Assembly (NCBI RefSeq): GCF_000166395.1
Contig: NC_014655.1
Span: 992,001 to 1,056,000 of the forward strand
Reading direction: 5' to 3'
Source of the DNA: Leadbetterella byssophila DSM 17132
GTDB taxonomy: Bacteria > Bacteroidota > Bacteroidia > Cytophagales > Spirosomataceae
Length of the DNA: 64,000 nucleotides
Within the stretch, counting starts at the first letter, position 1, and each line of letters begins with the position of its first letter. This document shows positions 9,860 through 18,330 of the stretch, in pieces. Position numbers and translations under genes: made by a program. The notes under the pieces are model-generated. The model saw only the letters and a list, made by a program, of their open reading frames with translations. It ran no database searches and was not told where the DNA came from.

Positions 9860-10477
9860 ATGGAGCCTCTAGTAGCAGAGTTTAAATCGTCCCCTGATTT
9901 AGTATTAAAACTTTATCACAGTAGCATCAGGAAAAACTATCCAGTTGGCTCCGTCATTTTGAATGAAAATGCGTCCATACGTTCTATCCCTATAGTCACT
10001 AAAGGTACCTTAAAGGTGATACGGACAGAAGAAGATGGAAGAGAAATACTTTTATATTATATCAGATCAGGCGAAAGTTGCGTAATGTCCTTTCTAGGAG
10101 GAATGCACAATGAAACCAGTAAAGTCAAGGCTGAAGTGGAGGAAGAAGCTGAGATCCTATTTCTTCCCATAGATAAGGTTAACTTATTCATCAAAGAGCA
10201 CCCGGAATGGCTTGATTATATTTTTCGCTTATACCATAAACGCTTCGAGGAGTTACTCGAAATGGTCAATGCAGTTACATTCAAAAAAGTTGATGAGCGC
10301 CTCTTGGGTCTACTTCAGAAAAAGCAAGAGGTGATGGGCTCCAATACCCTGAATATCACTCACGAACAGTTAGCCAATGAGCTTGGAACGGCTCGAGTGG
10401 TGGTTTCAAGGCTTTTAAAACAATTGGAAGAATTAGGGAGAGTCAGACTGGGAAGAAATAAAATTACCCTTGTGTAA
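9860..10477 (+). CDS. Crp/Fnr family transcriptional regulator (intact copy)
   Basis: A 205-residue regulator: an N-terminal cyclic-nucleotide-binding-type beta barrel (about 25-120) and a C-terminal winged helix-turn-helix (NITHEQLANELGTARVVVSRLLKQLEELG, about 165-195). It has no Cys cluster typical of FNR. It lies 60 bases before a TauE gene, and the intergenic gap holds an operator-like site shared with two promoters of the sulfur cluster at 28-30 kb. It is closely similar to the broken Crp gene at 30.4-30.9 kb, with long identical blocks such as NITHEQLANELGTARVVVSR. It is therefore the likely surviving regulator of the sulfur genes (inference). Confidence 0.9.
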   Translation: MEPLVAEFKSSPDLVLKLYHSSIRKNYPVGSVILNENASIRSIPIVTKGTLKVIRTEEDGREILLYYIRSGESCVMSFLGGMHNETSKVKAEVEEEAEILFLPIDKVNLFIKEHPEWLDYIFRLYHKRFEELLEMVNAVTFKKVDERLLGLLQKKQEVMGSNTLNITHEQLANELGTARVVVSRLLKQLEELGRVRLGRNKITLV

Positions 10478-10517
10478 CTAATGTAACTGTACTGGTTTTG
10501 GGATTGATCCAATTTTG
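10473..10517 (+). promoter_or_regulatory. Operator-like site and -7 element before tauE fragment
   Basis: The 19-mer TGTAACTAATGTAACTGTA (10473-10491) is followed at position +23 by TTTG (10514-10517). The same arrangement precedes the TauE gene and the persulfide dioxygenase gene at 28.9-29.9 kb. It overlaps the end of the Crp gene. Confidence 0.65.
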
Positions 10518-10537
10518 CAGGATCAATACAAAATCTT

Positions 10538-10906
10538 ATGGCATTAGCAGGATATTCGGCGTCCATTTTTATTGGGATTTCTTTAGGACTTGTAAGAGGC
10601 CGCGGTAGCATTCTGACCTTACCAGTTCTAGCATATTTATTTGGGATTGATCCTATCTTAGCCACCGTCTACTCTCTATTTATTGTAGGTTCCACTAGCA
10701 TTGTTGGATCCCTTTCCTATTTTAAGCAGGGCTTGGTAAATCTCAAAGCTGCCGCGCTTTTTGGAATTCCTTCCATAATGACCATCCTCATTACCAGGGA
10801 AATAGTACTTCCATCCATTCCAGTAGATATCTTCCACATGGGACATTTTACGGTAACTAAGAACCTAGTTCTCATACTGCTTTTTGCCCTACTCATGTTG
10901 AACTAA
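10538..10906 (+). pseudogene. TauE/SafE-family exporter, N-terminal fragment
   Basis: The first ~120 residues of a sulfite-exporter-type TauE/SafE membrane protein. It aligns along its whole length with the intact TauE at 29.0-29.9 kb (shared ASIFIGISLGL and FALLM). The frame runs into the left end of an IS91-like element after the Met codon ending at about 10897 and stops after 2 foreign codons. The remaining half of the gene is not present nearby. The GGGGS turn of the intact protein reads RGRGS here. It is most likely non-functional. It directly follows the intact Crp gene. Confidence 0.88.
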
Positions 10907-11002
10907 ACCTCCGGTAGCTTTTCCATTAGAAATCATAAATTTAGGGTATTAAAAATTCAAAATTATGGTAACTAAAAAAATCTCCGGAGGAATTAAGACC
11001 TG

Positions 11003-11022
11003 CCTTGAGCGTAGTCGAAAGG
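11003..11022. repeat. Short dispersed palindrome inside the IS91-like element
   Basis: CCTTGAGCGTAGTCGAAAGG is an imperfect inverted repeat of a type often dispersed in Bacteroidota genomes. The same unit lies in copies B (about 13720) and C (about 33809); a related form, CCCTGAGTTTATCGAAGGG, lies at 12042-12060. In copies A and C it supplies the TTG start codon of the hybrid gene. Confidence 0.6.
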
Positions 11023-11877
11023 ACTTTGAATCGCGCTTGTAATGAAATTACAGGTTTTTCTGAACTTCTGCAACGTTTTGAACGAAAAATTTCTATTTTA
11101 GGACGAAGTAAACGCACTTTCGAAAATTATTCACGCCGTGTGGCTGCACTGGCGCTTCATTTTGAATCTTTACCCACCGATTTACATCCCGAACAGGTTA
11201 AAGATTATCTGTTTGAACTGCAGCAACGCTCCCATTCATCTTCTCAATCGTATTTTAAACACACCGTTTACGGATTGCGTTTTCTCTTAAATTCCGAAAA
11301 TCTTCCGTACGATTATCTTCATTTACCCTCGATTCCTAAAGAAAAAAAACTACCCGTCATCCTAAGTCGAGAAGAAATTTGGAGAATACTCCAACATGAC
11401 GGTTTGTTGTTTGAAAAGAATTGGGTGGTTTATGCCAAGCGACCTTTGGGTGGCCCCAAGCAAGTGATTGAATATTTAGGCAGATACACCCACAAAGTTG
11501 CTATAAGCAATCATCGGATAAAAAATGTAACCGAACAAGAAGTTACCATCAGCTATAAAGATTACAAAGACCAAAGTAAAACCAAGCAACTCACCTTAAA
11601 AAACGAAGAATTTACAAGGCGATTTAGCTTACATATTCTACCCAAACGCTTTGTGCAAATCAGACATTACGGAATTCTAAGCAGCAGTAGGAAACGCGGA
11701 AAACTCCAACGAATACAAAAAGATATAAAAGTTGTACGCCCAATAATTAAACCCAAAACGCAACATAAAAAATGCTATTGCTGTAAAGCCGGAAATCTGA
11801 TCACCTTGCATGTTTTTGGACAAAGAGGACCACCGAAAGCCTACCTTATCGAAAGCCAAATTGCGCCTGTGAATTAG
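11005..11877 (+). CDS. Hybrid integrase N-terminus / IS91 transposase C-terminus (copy A)
   Basis: Residues 1 to about 129 match the SAM-like DNA-binding domain of a Bacteroidota tyrosine recombinase (ending LPVILSREEIWRIL). From about residue 138 the protein is the C-terminal half of an IS91-family Y2 transposase. It retains the paired tyrosines Y157 and Y161 (EYLGRYTH) and a C-terminal cysteine cluster (KCYCCKAGN). The recombinase catalytic domain and the transposase HUH region are both absent, so an internal deletion probably joined two adjacent genes in frame. The 290-residue frame is open, with a TTG start. Activity is doubtful, but the same fusion occurs in copy C. Confidence 0.75.
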   Translation: MSVVERTLNRACNEITGFSELLQRFERKISILGRSKRTFENYSRRVAALALHFESLPTDLHPEQVKDYLFELQQRSHSSSQSYFKHTVYGLRFLLNSENLPYDYLHLPSIPKEKKLPVILSREEIWRILQHDGLLFEKNWVVYAKRPLGGPKQVIEYLGRYTHKVAISNHRIKNVTEQEVTISYKDYKDQSKTKQLTLKNEEFTRRFSLHILPKRFVQIRHYGILSSSRKRGKLQRIQKDIKVVRPIIKPKTQHKKCYCCKAGNLITLHVFGQRGPPKAYLIESQIAPVN

Positions 11878-11879
11878 CT

Positions 11880-12198
11880 TTTATGGGTAAGGGAACTTGT
11901 GATTTTTTTGCATCGAAAAACAGTGTAAAAAAGGAGAAACCAACACAAAAAAAGCAGTAATCGTAAAAATACTGCTTGTATACCTTAAAACTACACTTCG
12001 AACACTCCATAATAAGTATTGAGCTCCCTACGGTGGGCCTGCCCTGAGTTTATCGAAGGGTTCAACGGGCTTTACTTCACATTTTAATGATTTGTTTTGG
12101 TGTTCAGTGATTTTCAATTCATCTCTTGTCTTTCAGACAAGACGACTCGAGGGCTTTGCCCGAACAGAGCGAAGCTAAAGCTTAGTTATTAGTGGCAG
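11880..12198. other. Gene-free stretch after IS91-like copy A
   Basis: Holds the dispersed palindrome CCCTGAGTTTATCGAAGGG (12042-12060) and a small hairpin (CTTGTC/GACAAG near 12126-12142). No coding frame is supported. It may contain the right end of the IS91-like element and a degraded attC-like site after the pirin gene. Confidence 0.4.
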
Positions 12199-12927
12199 TT
12201 AATGTTTGTTTCCACTATACATTCCGTCATCGTAATATTCGGAATTTTCGTCTGTAATGAATAGCACTAATTCCGATGTTTCTAACGCATTTATTTCAAT
12301 TTGTTCGTTCTTGAAAAGTATAGATTCTCCCTTTAGAAGATTTATGTCATTATTCAGCACGACATTTCCCTGAAAAACATAAAGCAAACCTGTCAGCTCA
12401 TTCTTTGGTAAATCGGGTAATTCAATTGTTTTTCCGTTTGTTAGTTTGGTGTCGTATATCCACGTTTCACTCGAAAACTGTAATTGCGTTTGTTCTTTAG
12501 GTGAAGCAAGTAATCTCCAAGAATCAACACTATCTGTTTCATTCAGGTCTTGAAATACAACTTCAGGTTTCAGGTCTTTGGATTTAGGTCGGATAAATAT
12601 CTGAAGTCCTTCCAAAGGTTCGGGCATTGTTTCTTCGTGATAAAAGAGTTTTCCCGATTTCATCAGCATTAGCTTGTTTCTGGAAACGGTTGCCTGAAAT
12701 CCTTCCGAATCGGTATGCACAGCGTGTCCCGAACGGAAATAGGAAAGTATATCATCATTTATATGTGGGTGCATTTTGATAGTTACATTTCCCCCGATGT
12801 TGGCGTGGTCAATTCTTCCGATACTTCCCAATCCACTATCAGTTGAGTTTTCAATTACACTTCCCGGATAGAGAATTTTAATATGGGCGTTCCCTACCTT
12901 TTTATCGTTTTCTATTTTTTTAATCAT
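12199..12927 (-). CDS. Pirin-family (YhaK-like) cupin protein
   Basis: A 242-residue bicupin. The N-terminal cupin has GRIDHANIGGNVTIKMHPHINDDILSYF, with metal-ligand-like histidines in the H-x-H-x4-D/E pattern, followed by the pirin turn near the SGHAVHTDSEG segment. The C-terminal cupin is degenerate. Pirin-like proteins act as quercetinases or redox sensors; the substrate here is unknown. It is the last gene of the cassette-like region, 32 bases after the broken lipoprotein gene. Confidence 0.8.
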   Translation of the reverse strand: MIKKIENDKKVGNAHIKILYPGSVIENSTDSGLGSIGRIDHANIGGNVTIKMHPHINDDILSYFRSGHAVHTDSEGFQATVSRNKLMLMKSGKLFYHEETMPEPLEGLQIFIRPKSKDLKPEVVFQDLNETDSVDSWRLLASPKEQTQLQFSSETWIYDTKLTNGKTIELPDLPKNELTGLLYVFQGNVVLNNDINLLKGESILFKNEQIEINALETSELVLFITDENSEYYDDGMYSGNKH

Positions 12928-12959
12928 TCTGCTTTGTACTTCTTTTCATGGTTTATGTA

Positions 12960-13357
12960 CTAAGTGGATTCATTAGCGTCAAACTTGTACTCTCCACTTC
13001 CATGGTTTTGGTTATCGGTCGTTTTTAAAATTGTGTTGCTTTGCGTATTTGGCAAAAACAATTCTGCTTCCGATTTGTCGTCATTAAACAGCACAAAAGC
13101 ACTGATAACAGTTTCCCCGTCTTTAGTTTCAATTGGGTTTAAGCGTTGTCCTACGTTAAAAATTTGGATACAGCTTTGCTTGAGTTGACTCCAAGTTTCG
13201 CCTGCCGCAGTAAGACAGCCGTGTTCGTCCTTATCTCCGCCAACGGTTGATTGTTCTATTACAGGTTTTGCTTCTGAATTTTCAGAAGAATTGTTTATTG
13301 GTTGTTGCAAGCTGTCAAAGCGAAAATTCCAATTGATAATAATGCTACTTTTCTCAT
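12960..13357 (-). pseudogene. Lipoprotein gene with a single frameshift
   Basis: An ATG at 13357 begins a typical lipoprotein signal (MRKVALLSIGIFALTAC) that runs into TAA four codons after the lipobox cysteine. In another frame, from 13310, 116 residues follow with the segment DEHGCLTAAGETWSQLKQSCI, seen in small Bacteroidota lipoproteins of unknown function. One base change in the CAACAACCAA run would restore the frame, so this is a recent frameshift or a sequence error. An attC-like palindrome lies upstream. Confidence 0.7.
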
Positions 13358-13419
13358 TTTTCTTTTGTTTTTATGTTACTGTTGGTTTGTTGTTTCGTGA
13401 GCGTTGTCGTTTAATTGCC

Positions 13420-13614
13420 ACTAACGGTTCGGCAGCTTGACGAAGGAGCGGAAAAGGAAGCGACAAGTTTCCTTTAGCTCCGAGCGTGAGCAAAACCGTT
13501 TTGGTTTTTTACTAAATTATGAAAACAAAAGCAAAAACCAAACGGTTTTTACGGATAAGGGAGCAGAAACGTTCAATTTAGCCGTTACTCCGATCTTTTG
13601 CCAAACGCCTGTTG
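13420..13614. repeat. attC-like palindrome S1
   Basis: The outer arms start with ACTAACGG and end with CTGTTG. The left arm holds GCTTGACGAAGGAGCGG and the right arm CTCCGATCTTTTGCC. An inner inverted repeat (AAAACCGTTTTGGTTTTT with AAAAACCAAACGG) surrounds an ACTAAATTATG centre, as in S5. The IS91-like copy B abuts the right end. Confidence 0.55.
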
Positions 13615-13910
13615 AACTAAACCTCCGGTAGCTTTCTCTACGATGATTTTGTACCTTAGTATATATTAATTAACTGCTACTATGGTAACTAAATAAATCT
13701 CCGGAGGAATTAAGACCTGCCTTGAGCGTAGTCGAAAGGACTTTGAATCGCGCTTGTAATGAAATTACAGGTTTTTCTGAACTTCTGCAACGTTTTGAAC
13801 GAAAAATTTCTATTTTAGGACGAAGTAAACGCACTTTCGAAAATTAATCACGCCGTGTGGCTGCACTGGCGCTTCATTTTGGTGCTTTACCCACTGATTT
13901 ACATCCCGAA
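13611..13910 (+). mobile_element. IS91-like element, copy B (left-end remnant)
   Basis: About 300 bases nearly identical to copies A and C, from the GTTGAAC left end through the dispersed palindrome into the integrase N-terminus. Stop codons interrupt the frame (for example GAAAATTAATCA, where A and C read ATTATTCA). The homology stops at ACATCCCGAA (13910), where the sequence becomes the interior of a minus-strand Crp gene. Confidence 0.8.
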
Positions 13911-14228
13911 AATGTAGAGTATTCTTGATTTTTCTACAGCTTGTATATAAAACTCTGTAGGCAGTTTATGTTCGTAAGCAATATTGTCAGTAATCCACCA
14001 GGTTTCAATAGCAAATTCTGTAGTTTGTTCAATACCTTTTTCGTTTGTGTAAAACTTGCGGAGCAAACCCTCCAAAACAAAATAGTGGTAACGGCATATT
14101 TGTCCTTCTTCCAATAGATTTTCTTTCTTCGCAATTTGTTTTTCATCAAAATATTTCAAGATTTCCTCAAATTCTTCATCGGATATTTTTGTGAATTTTT
14201 CTATATGTTTTTTGAAGATTTCGGACAT
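13911..14228 (-). pseudogene. Crp/Fnr-type regulator, N-terminal fragment
   Basis: About 105 residues of the cyclic-nucleotide-binding barrel (RYHYFVLEGLLRKFYTNEKG). The helix-turn-helix is missing because the IS91-like copy B replaces the rest of the gene. The start follows attC-like site S2 on the minus strand, as in the neighbouring cassettes. It is unrelated in detail to the Crp at 9.9 kb; its closest relative in this window is the Crp at 19.5 kb. Confidence 0.8.
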
Positions 14229-14263
14229 CTTTGTTTTTGTACGGTGTTGCTGTCAAGATTGCA

Positions 14264-14394
14264 GGTAACATGTGAGTGTATGAGCCGTAAGGGACTGCGG
14301 AACCACGTTCCTGTCAACCGGGACGAAACGCTGATGCGAGGGAGAACCTTCGCAACCAACCGACACCCTTATGGCTTATACACTGTGTTGTGCC
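14264..14394. repeat. attC-like palindrome S2
   Basis: Arms 14275-14293 and 14366-14384 pair at 17 of 19 positions (AGTGTATGAGCCGTAAGGG against CCCTTATGGCTTATACACT). They are flanked by GGTAAC on the left and GTGTTGTGCC on the right. It lies just after the stop of the DNA-alkylation-repair-like pseudogene. Confidence 0.6.
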
Positions 14395-14402
14395 GTCGTG
14401 CA

Positions 14403-15125
14403 TTATTTCCTTTTTCTAAACTTCTTTCTGTATTCCTTGTCCATTTTCTCCGTTGAGTATTGCACTATCAATCTTCCGCACTTATCTTTCCATTTCATTA
14501 AAAAATCCTCAATATCGGCAGGGTATTTCTTCCATAATCCATGCAATAATGTGCCAATCCTTTTTGAACATATTCAGAATCATCAGGCATTAAAGGTTCA
14601 ATCAGCTCTATAGCTTCATCAGGTTTTAAATCTTTCTTAATCTTATCCAGCTCAACCACTGCAACAGGGACAACCCGGCGTTTTCATTCAGATTCGGAAT
14701 CAATCCATGTTTTTAAATCATCAAAGTCAATTACTTTATCAATTAATAAACTTGATATAATAAATCAACAAAGTACATCGGTTGTCGCCCAGTTGTTTAT
14801 TCCGTAATCAAACCATTTTCCAATCCGATTAAAGGTATCATTGGAAAAATCCGCTCTTTTTGTCTTTAAGAATGTTACCGCAAGGTATTTTTCATCATAT
14901 CTGCCATTTTTTTATCAATTCATCACCCAGAATCAGATAGCTATCAATAGTCATTTCTTCTTTCCATTGCTCAATCCAATTATCTATCTGCTTTTTAAAC
15001 ACATTCTCATCAATTCCATAGCCATCATAGCCTTCTTTGAAATATTTTTGGAACTTCTTGATTATTTCAGGGTCGGAGTTGATTTCACAAAATCCCCTGA
15101 CTTCTTTGACTTTAAAATCTATCAT
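14403..15125 (-). pseudogene. DNA alkylation repair (AlkD-like) protein, degraded
   Basis: The first 76 codons are intact (14895-15125). The rest continues in shifted frames with several stops: YDEKYLAVTFLKTKRADFSN, NRIGKWFDYGINNWATTDVLC, WIDSESE, RRVVPVAVVELDK, DFLMKWKDKCGR. These are the helical HEAT-like repeats of AlkD-type glycosylase homologues. At least four lesions make it a pseudogene. Its start overlaps the stop of nothing upstream but the downstream hydrolase stop by 4 bases, so the pair formed one unit. Confidence 0.75.
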
Positions 15126-16048
15126 GGCATTTGTATTTTTAAGAATTCAATTATTTTCTCAATTACTTCAGGATTCTGCTTTATCAGTTCACTACTATGT
15201 CCGTTTTCTACAAGATGTAATTCCGCTTTGATTCGTTTCCCAGTTAAGAAAGTATAAAATTCATTTACCTGTTGTAAATCTACCAAATGGTCATTTTTAG
15301 CATGAATAATCAAAGTAGGCGGAAAATTGGATTTTACATTATTTGTCAATGTATACCTATCTAATTTTTCAGGTTCTTTTGAAGGGTCAAAGCCAAAAAT
15401 CTCATATAATGCTAATCGGTTCCTCGCAAGAAATCTCCATAAATCCATTCTGCTGTCATAATTTCCGTATGAAACTACAGAATCTTTGACTATGTCATAC
15501 GGCCCGGGTTGGTTTAGCACAGTTAAATCTCCCATCTGAACATTTGCCGTTGAAAATCCAGTCGGTGTTGAAATAGCAATAATGGCATCCGGCATTAAAT
15601 CCCGTTTAAAACCGGAGGAGAGAGCTAAATACCCACCTGCTGAACCTCCGGCAACTGCAATCTTACTGGTATCAATGTTATATTTTTGTTGCCCGTTTAG
15701 TTTAATCCACTTAATAACATCGCTTACATCTTTAAGCATTTCATCAAGTTTTGTTTCCGGGGCTAACCTGTAATCAGCCGATACAACTGCATAGCCATTA
15801 GCAAGGAGCTTTTCTTTAAGAGGAATCTCTAATCCCTGGTCTCTGTTTCCAAAAATGAACCCACCGCCGTGAAAATAAACGAGAACTGGATGCAATCCAT
15901 CATTTTTTGGCAAAAAAATATTTGCTCGAATTTCATGACCTCCTACGGTTTTGTAGACAAATTCCTTCTTGTCAGGTTTCCCATTTTGTGAAAAAATTTG
16001 GATTGAAGAAACTAATATCAATCCGATTGTTATTAATCTTGTTTTCAT
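15122..16048 (-). CDS. Secreted alpha/beta hydrolase (esterase, BD-FAE/HSL type)
   Basis: A 308-residue enzyme with a signal peptide (MKTRLITIGLILVSSIQIFSQ). It has the oxyanion motif YFHGGGF near residue 60 and the nucleophile elbow AGGSAGGY near residue 134. The acid and base residues are probably the Asp and His in NDHLVDL and ENGHSSE near the C-terminus. Such enzymes hydrolyse ester bonds of carbohydrates or small molecules outside the cytoplasm. It starts about 45 bases after attC-like site S3 on the minus strand and is followed by the AlkD-like pseudogene. Confidence 0.88.
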   Translation of the reverse strand: MKTRLITIGLILVSSIQIFSQNGKPDKKEFVYKTVGGHEIRANIFLPKNDGLHPVLVYFHGGGFIFGNRDQGLEIPLKEKLLANGYAVVSADYRLAPETKLDEMLKDVSDVIKWIKLNGQQKYNIDTSKIAVAGGSAGGYLALSSGFKRDLMPDAIIAISTPTGFSTANVQMGDLTVLNQPGPYDIVKDSVVSYGNYDSRMDLWRFLARNRLALYEIFGFDPSKEPEKLDRYTLTNNVKSNFPPTLIIHAKNDHLVDLQQVNEFYTFLTGKRIKAELHLVENGHSSELIKQNPEVIEKIIEFLKIQMP

Positions 16049-16092
16049 TTCTTATGTTTCAATTAATGTAGGACGTTTTCTTTGCATGCGTC

Positions 16093-16224
16093 AAAACGGA
16101 AACGCATTGGCGAAGTGGCGGATTTTCACCACAAAAGTTCATACGAACCACCAAAGTTCAAATTTAGCACAAATGTTTCTACGAAGAAATTCACCCGCCA
16201 TTACGCCAAGCCGTTGTTATGCGG
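16093..16224. repeat. attC-like palindrome S3
   Basis: Arms TTGGCGAAGTGGCGG (16107-16121) and CCGCCATTACGCCAA (16195-16209) pair at 13 of 15 positions. It is bounded by AAAACGG on the left and CCGTTGTTATGCGG on the right; GTTATGC is a known integron core-site form. The interior shares TTCATACGAA and CTACGAAG motifs with S4. The site lies 8 bases after the DUF1801 stop. Confidence 0.7.
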
Positions 16225-16231
16225 CCGGCTT

Positions 16232-16672
16232 TCATTTCCTCTTAATTTTTGAAATAGTTTTTCCGATTGATTTAGTCGGCTTGTCCATATCCTTTATTGC
16301 AAAGTCAATCGCTTCTTTAATCAAGGCTTTTACTTTGGTGTTTCTGTAGTTGCTTGTTTTCTTTACGTCAATGTGCCTAATTAAATTTCCTGTTCCCGTT
16401 AAGAGTTTATTTGGGTCTTTCAAAAGTGTTCCTCTGTTGAAACCTAAATTTAGGTGATTTGTGTAAATTGGTAACATACAAAAAGCGTCTGATAGCTTGT
16501 CCGAGATTGAAAACACCGCTGTCAAGGCGTGAGTATGATAAACAAGTTCGTTGCAGTCTGGATACAACTCCAAAATATAGTCTCTCAAGTCGGTAAACAA
16601 CTCAATTACTTCTTGGTCTTTTAGGTCCAAAAAGAATTGAAAGTCTGGATGAATTGGTCGTGAATCTTTCAT
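16232..16672 (-). CDS. DUF1801 domain protein
   Basis: 146 residues of the YdhG-like DUF1801 fold (LRDYILELYPDCNELVYHTH and NLGFNRGTLLKDPN). The function is unknown; the fold is shared with small iron- or metal-chaperone-like proteins. It ends with a basic tail (ISKIKRK). Its start overlaps the end of the VOC pseudogene by 4 bases. The stop lies next to attC-like site S3, as expected for the last gene of a cassette. Confidence 0.85.
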   Translation of the reverse strand: MKDSRPIHPDFQFFLDLKDQEVIELFTDLRDYILELYPDCNELVYHTHALTAVFSISDKLSDAFCMLPIYTNHLNLGFNRGTLLKDPNKLLTGTGNLIRHIDVKKTSNYRNTKVKALIKEAIDFAIKDMDKPTKSIGKTISKIKRK

Positions 16673-17052
16673 CTTGCCGAATTGTCATATTGCATTCCAC
16701 AAATCAAGTTGTCTTCTGTGTCCAAAAATTTAGTAATATAGCCAACATAAGGAATTGCTGTCTTAGGCATAATAACTTGTCCTCCATTACTTTTTACCCT
16801 TTCTATGATTTCGTCAATGTTCTCAACACCAATCGTGCATTCCAAGCCAATAATCTTGTCAGGAATTGGGGAATATTGTCTTGATTGCAATGCTCCAATT
16901 AGCTCTCCATGTTCAGACTTATCTGCTTATATTTGCAAAAAGTCACCTTGTCCGTAAGAGTTGAAACCCCATTCAAAAACACGGTCATAGAATTTTTTTG
17001 CCCGTTCAATGTCGTCAATGTGAATGGCAAAATGTGTTAGTTTATTTTTCAT
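16669..17052 (-). pseudogene. VOC/glyoxalase-family protein with one in-frame stop
   Basis: The frame from 17052 (MKNKLTHFAIHIDDIERAKKFY) continues without shift to 16669 except for one TAA near 16928, in FLQI-stop-ADKSEHG. The remainder (GLECTIGVENIDEIIERVK, GGQVIMPKTAIPYVGYITKF) is a standard VOC fold of about 125 residues. A single base change would restore it. The gene overlaps the XRE gene before it and DUF1801 after it, so all three belong to one unit. Confidence 0.85.
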
Positions 17053-17260
17053 CTTTTTCGTTTTTATATTCTAAAATATCACCCGGCTGGCAATTCAACG
17101 CTTCGCAAATCGCTTCGAGTGTTCTAAAGCGTATAGCTTTTGCTTTTCCCGTCTTTAAAATTGAAAGATTGGAAAGCGTTAGCTCAACTTTTTCTGATAG
17201 CTCATTCAACGACATTTTACGCTTTGCCATCATTACATCTAAGTTTACAATGATTGGCAT
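17042..17260 (-). CDS. XRE-family helix-turn-helix protein
   Basis: A 72-residue Cro/C1-type DNA-binding protein (LNELSEKVELTLSNLSILKTGKAKAIRFRTLEAICEAL). It starts 3 bases after the DUF2975 stop. The DUF2975 plus short XRE pair is a common unit; the membrane protein may sense a signal for the regulator (inference from frequent pairing). Confidence 0.9.
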   Translation of the reverse strand: MPIIVNLDVMMAKRKMSLNELSEKVELTLSNLSILKTGKAKAIRFRTLEAICEALNCQPGDILEYKNEKDEK

Positions 17261-17263
17261 AGC

Positions 17264-17854
17264 TTATACTGTTAAATCGTTTTCGTTTTGAATATCTACT
17301 CCTTTTTTGAAAATGGTTGCAATGATGTAGATGACAGCTCCCATAAGAATGAATGCTTGTGCATCTACCCAGAATTCATTGAGGTTGTCAGTTACAAAAC
17401 CGTGAAGGGATAAATTCTTGACTATTTGTCTGCCAATCAAACTTAACAGTCCGATAAATAAGGTGAAATAACTAAGCAAAGTAATTTGTTTGGCGACAAA
17501 AGTGCTGAATGGTTTTTTCAAATCCATTTTGTGCATTAACCTTATGACTATATAAAACAGAATTGTTTTTAAAATGGCAATAGATAGTATAAAACTATAC
17601 GTTCCAAAGAAAACCAACTTGCTGTCCCTATACATTTCAGATAAGTCCAGCTTTTGATAAAGGTTTTGGACAAATTCGGGGTTATACAGACTGAAAAAGA
17701 AATTTACGATTAAGCCTCCTGCTTCAATGGACAAGCCGACAAAAATGAGCCATGCCACAATGTATAAGCCCCAGAATACGAAGTTGTTTGTTTTTGACAT
17801 CATTAAAGATTTAAATTGATGTCGAAAAAATAATAAAAATATATTGATAAACAA
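17264..17854 (-). CDS. DUF2975 membrane protein
   Basis: Four hydrophobic segments (about residues 28-50, 80-105, 120-145 and 165-185) in 196 residues, with no catalytic motif. The real start is probably the Met before MSKTNNFVFW (17803 or 17800), because the first 17 residues are not typical. It is coupled to the XRE gene. It begins the four-gene unit that ends at attC-like site S3. Confidence 0.8.
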   Translation of the reverse strand: MFINIFLLFFRHQFKSLMMSKTNNFVFWGLYIVAWLIFVGLSIEAGGLIVNFFFSLYNPEFVQNLYQKLDLSEMYRDSKLVFFGTYSFILSIAILKTILFYIVIRLMHKMDLKKPFSTFVAKQITLLSYFTLFIGLLSLIGRQIVKNLSLHGFVTDNLNEFWVDAQAFILMGAVIYIIATIFKKGVDIQNENDLTV

Positions 17855-17969
17855 TAAAAATAATTTGATTAACAGAAATTTATTGAGATTCCACTATAAT
17901 TAACGAAGATAAAGTGTCGGGATTTGATAGCGGTTGGGTCGGAGAGTTGTCATAAGCTGCCACATAGCA

Positions 17970-18094
17970 TTTTCGGGGCTTGGCGAAGGTGGCGATTTTA
18001 CCATCAAATTTCATACGAAGCACCGAACTTCAAATTTAAGAAAAACTGTCCTACGAAGCACTGAACCGCCACTTTTGCAAAGCCCGTGTTGGTG
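17970..18094. repeat. attC-like palindrome S4
   Basis: Arms GGGGCTTGGCGAAGGTGGCG (17975-17994) and CGCCACTTTTGCAAAGCCCG (18067-18086) pair at about 16 of 20 positions. The right boundary is GTGTTGGTGG. TTCATACGAAG and CCTACGAAG motifs lie inside as in S3. The site lies 13 bases after the dehydrogenase fragment stop. Confidence 0.7.
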
Positions 18095-18107
18095 GCTGGT
18101 GTTCTTG

Positions 18108-18330
18108 TCATTCGCTAATTCTTAGCGCTATATTACCTTTTTTTCTTCCTATGTCAACATATCTATGTGCTTCTTTTATCTCATCCATTTGAAAAGTCTT
18201 GTCAATTACCGCCTTAAACGCTGCTTTTTCAAACAGTTCTTTTAATAGTTGTAGTGTTTGTATTGTTTCCGAAGCATATCCCGAACCATTCAAACTTTTG
18301 TACACCCCATTTTCGTTCACAGGTTTTTCA
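18108..18330 (-). pseudogene. Zinc-binding dehydrogenase (MDR family), C-terminal fragment
   Basis: About 75 residues ending FKAVIDKTFQMDEIKEAHRYVDIGRKKGNIALRI, the characteristic C-terminus of medium-chain NAD(P)-dependent alcohol dehydrogenases or quinone oxidoreductases. The nucleotide-binding and zinc-binding parts are absent. It abuts the 3' end of the DUF6326 gene, so a deletion or cassette fusion removed the front of the gene. Not functional as an enzyme. Confidence 0.8.

Larger units (their letters stand above)
10898..11880 (+). mobile_element. IS91-like element, copy A
   Basis: The left end TTGAACTAAACCTCCGGTAG is shared with copies at 13.6 and 33.7 kb, and carries a CCTCCGG/CCGGAGG inverted repeat around the former start region. 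It encodes the hybrid integrase/transposase below. The bases between the left end and ATGGTAACT differ completely from copies B and C over about 45 bases. The right end is not fixed; a GTTC near 12062 could be the IS91-type target but this is weak. It truncates TauE. Confidence 0.7.

Noticed and set aside
13437..13631. A 64-codon frame inside attC-like site S1
   Set aside because: It is built from the arms of the palindrome and has no protein-like pattern.
14136..14613. Plus-strand frames over site S2 and the AlkD-like pseudogene
   Set aside because: Opposite to a recognisable degraded gene and inside a palindrome; no independent support.
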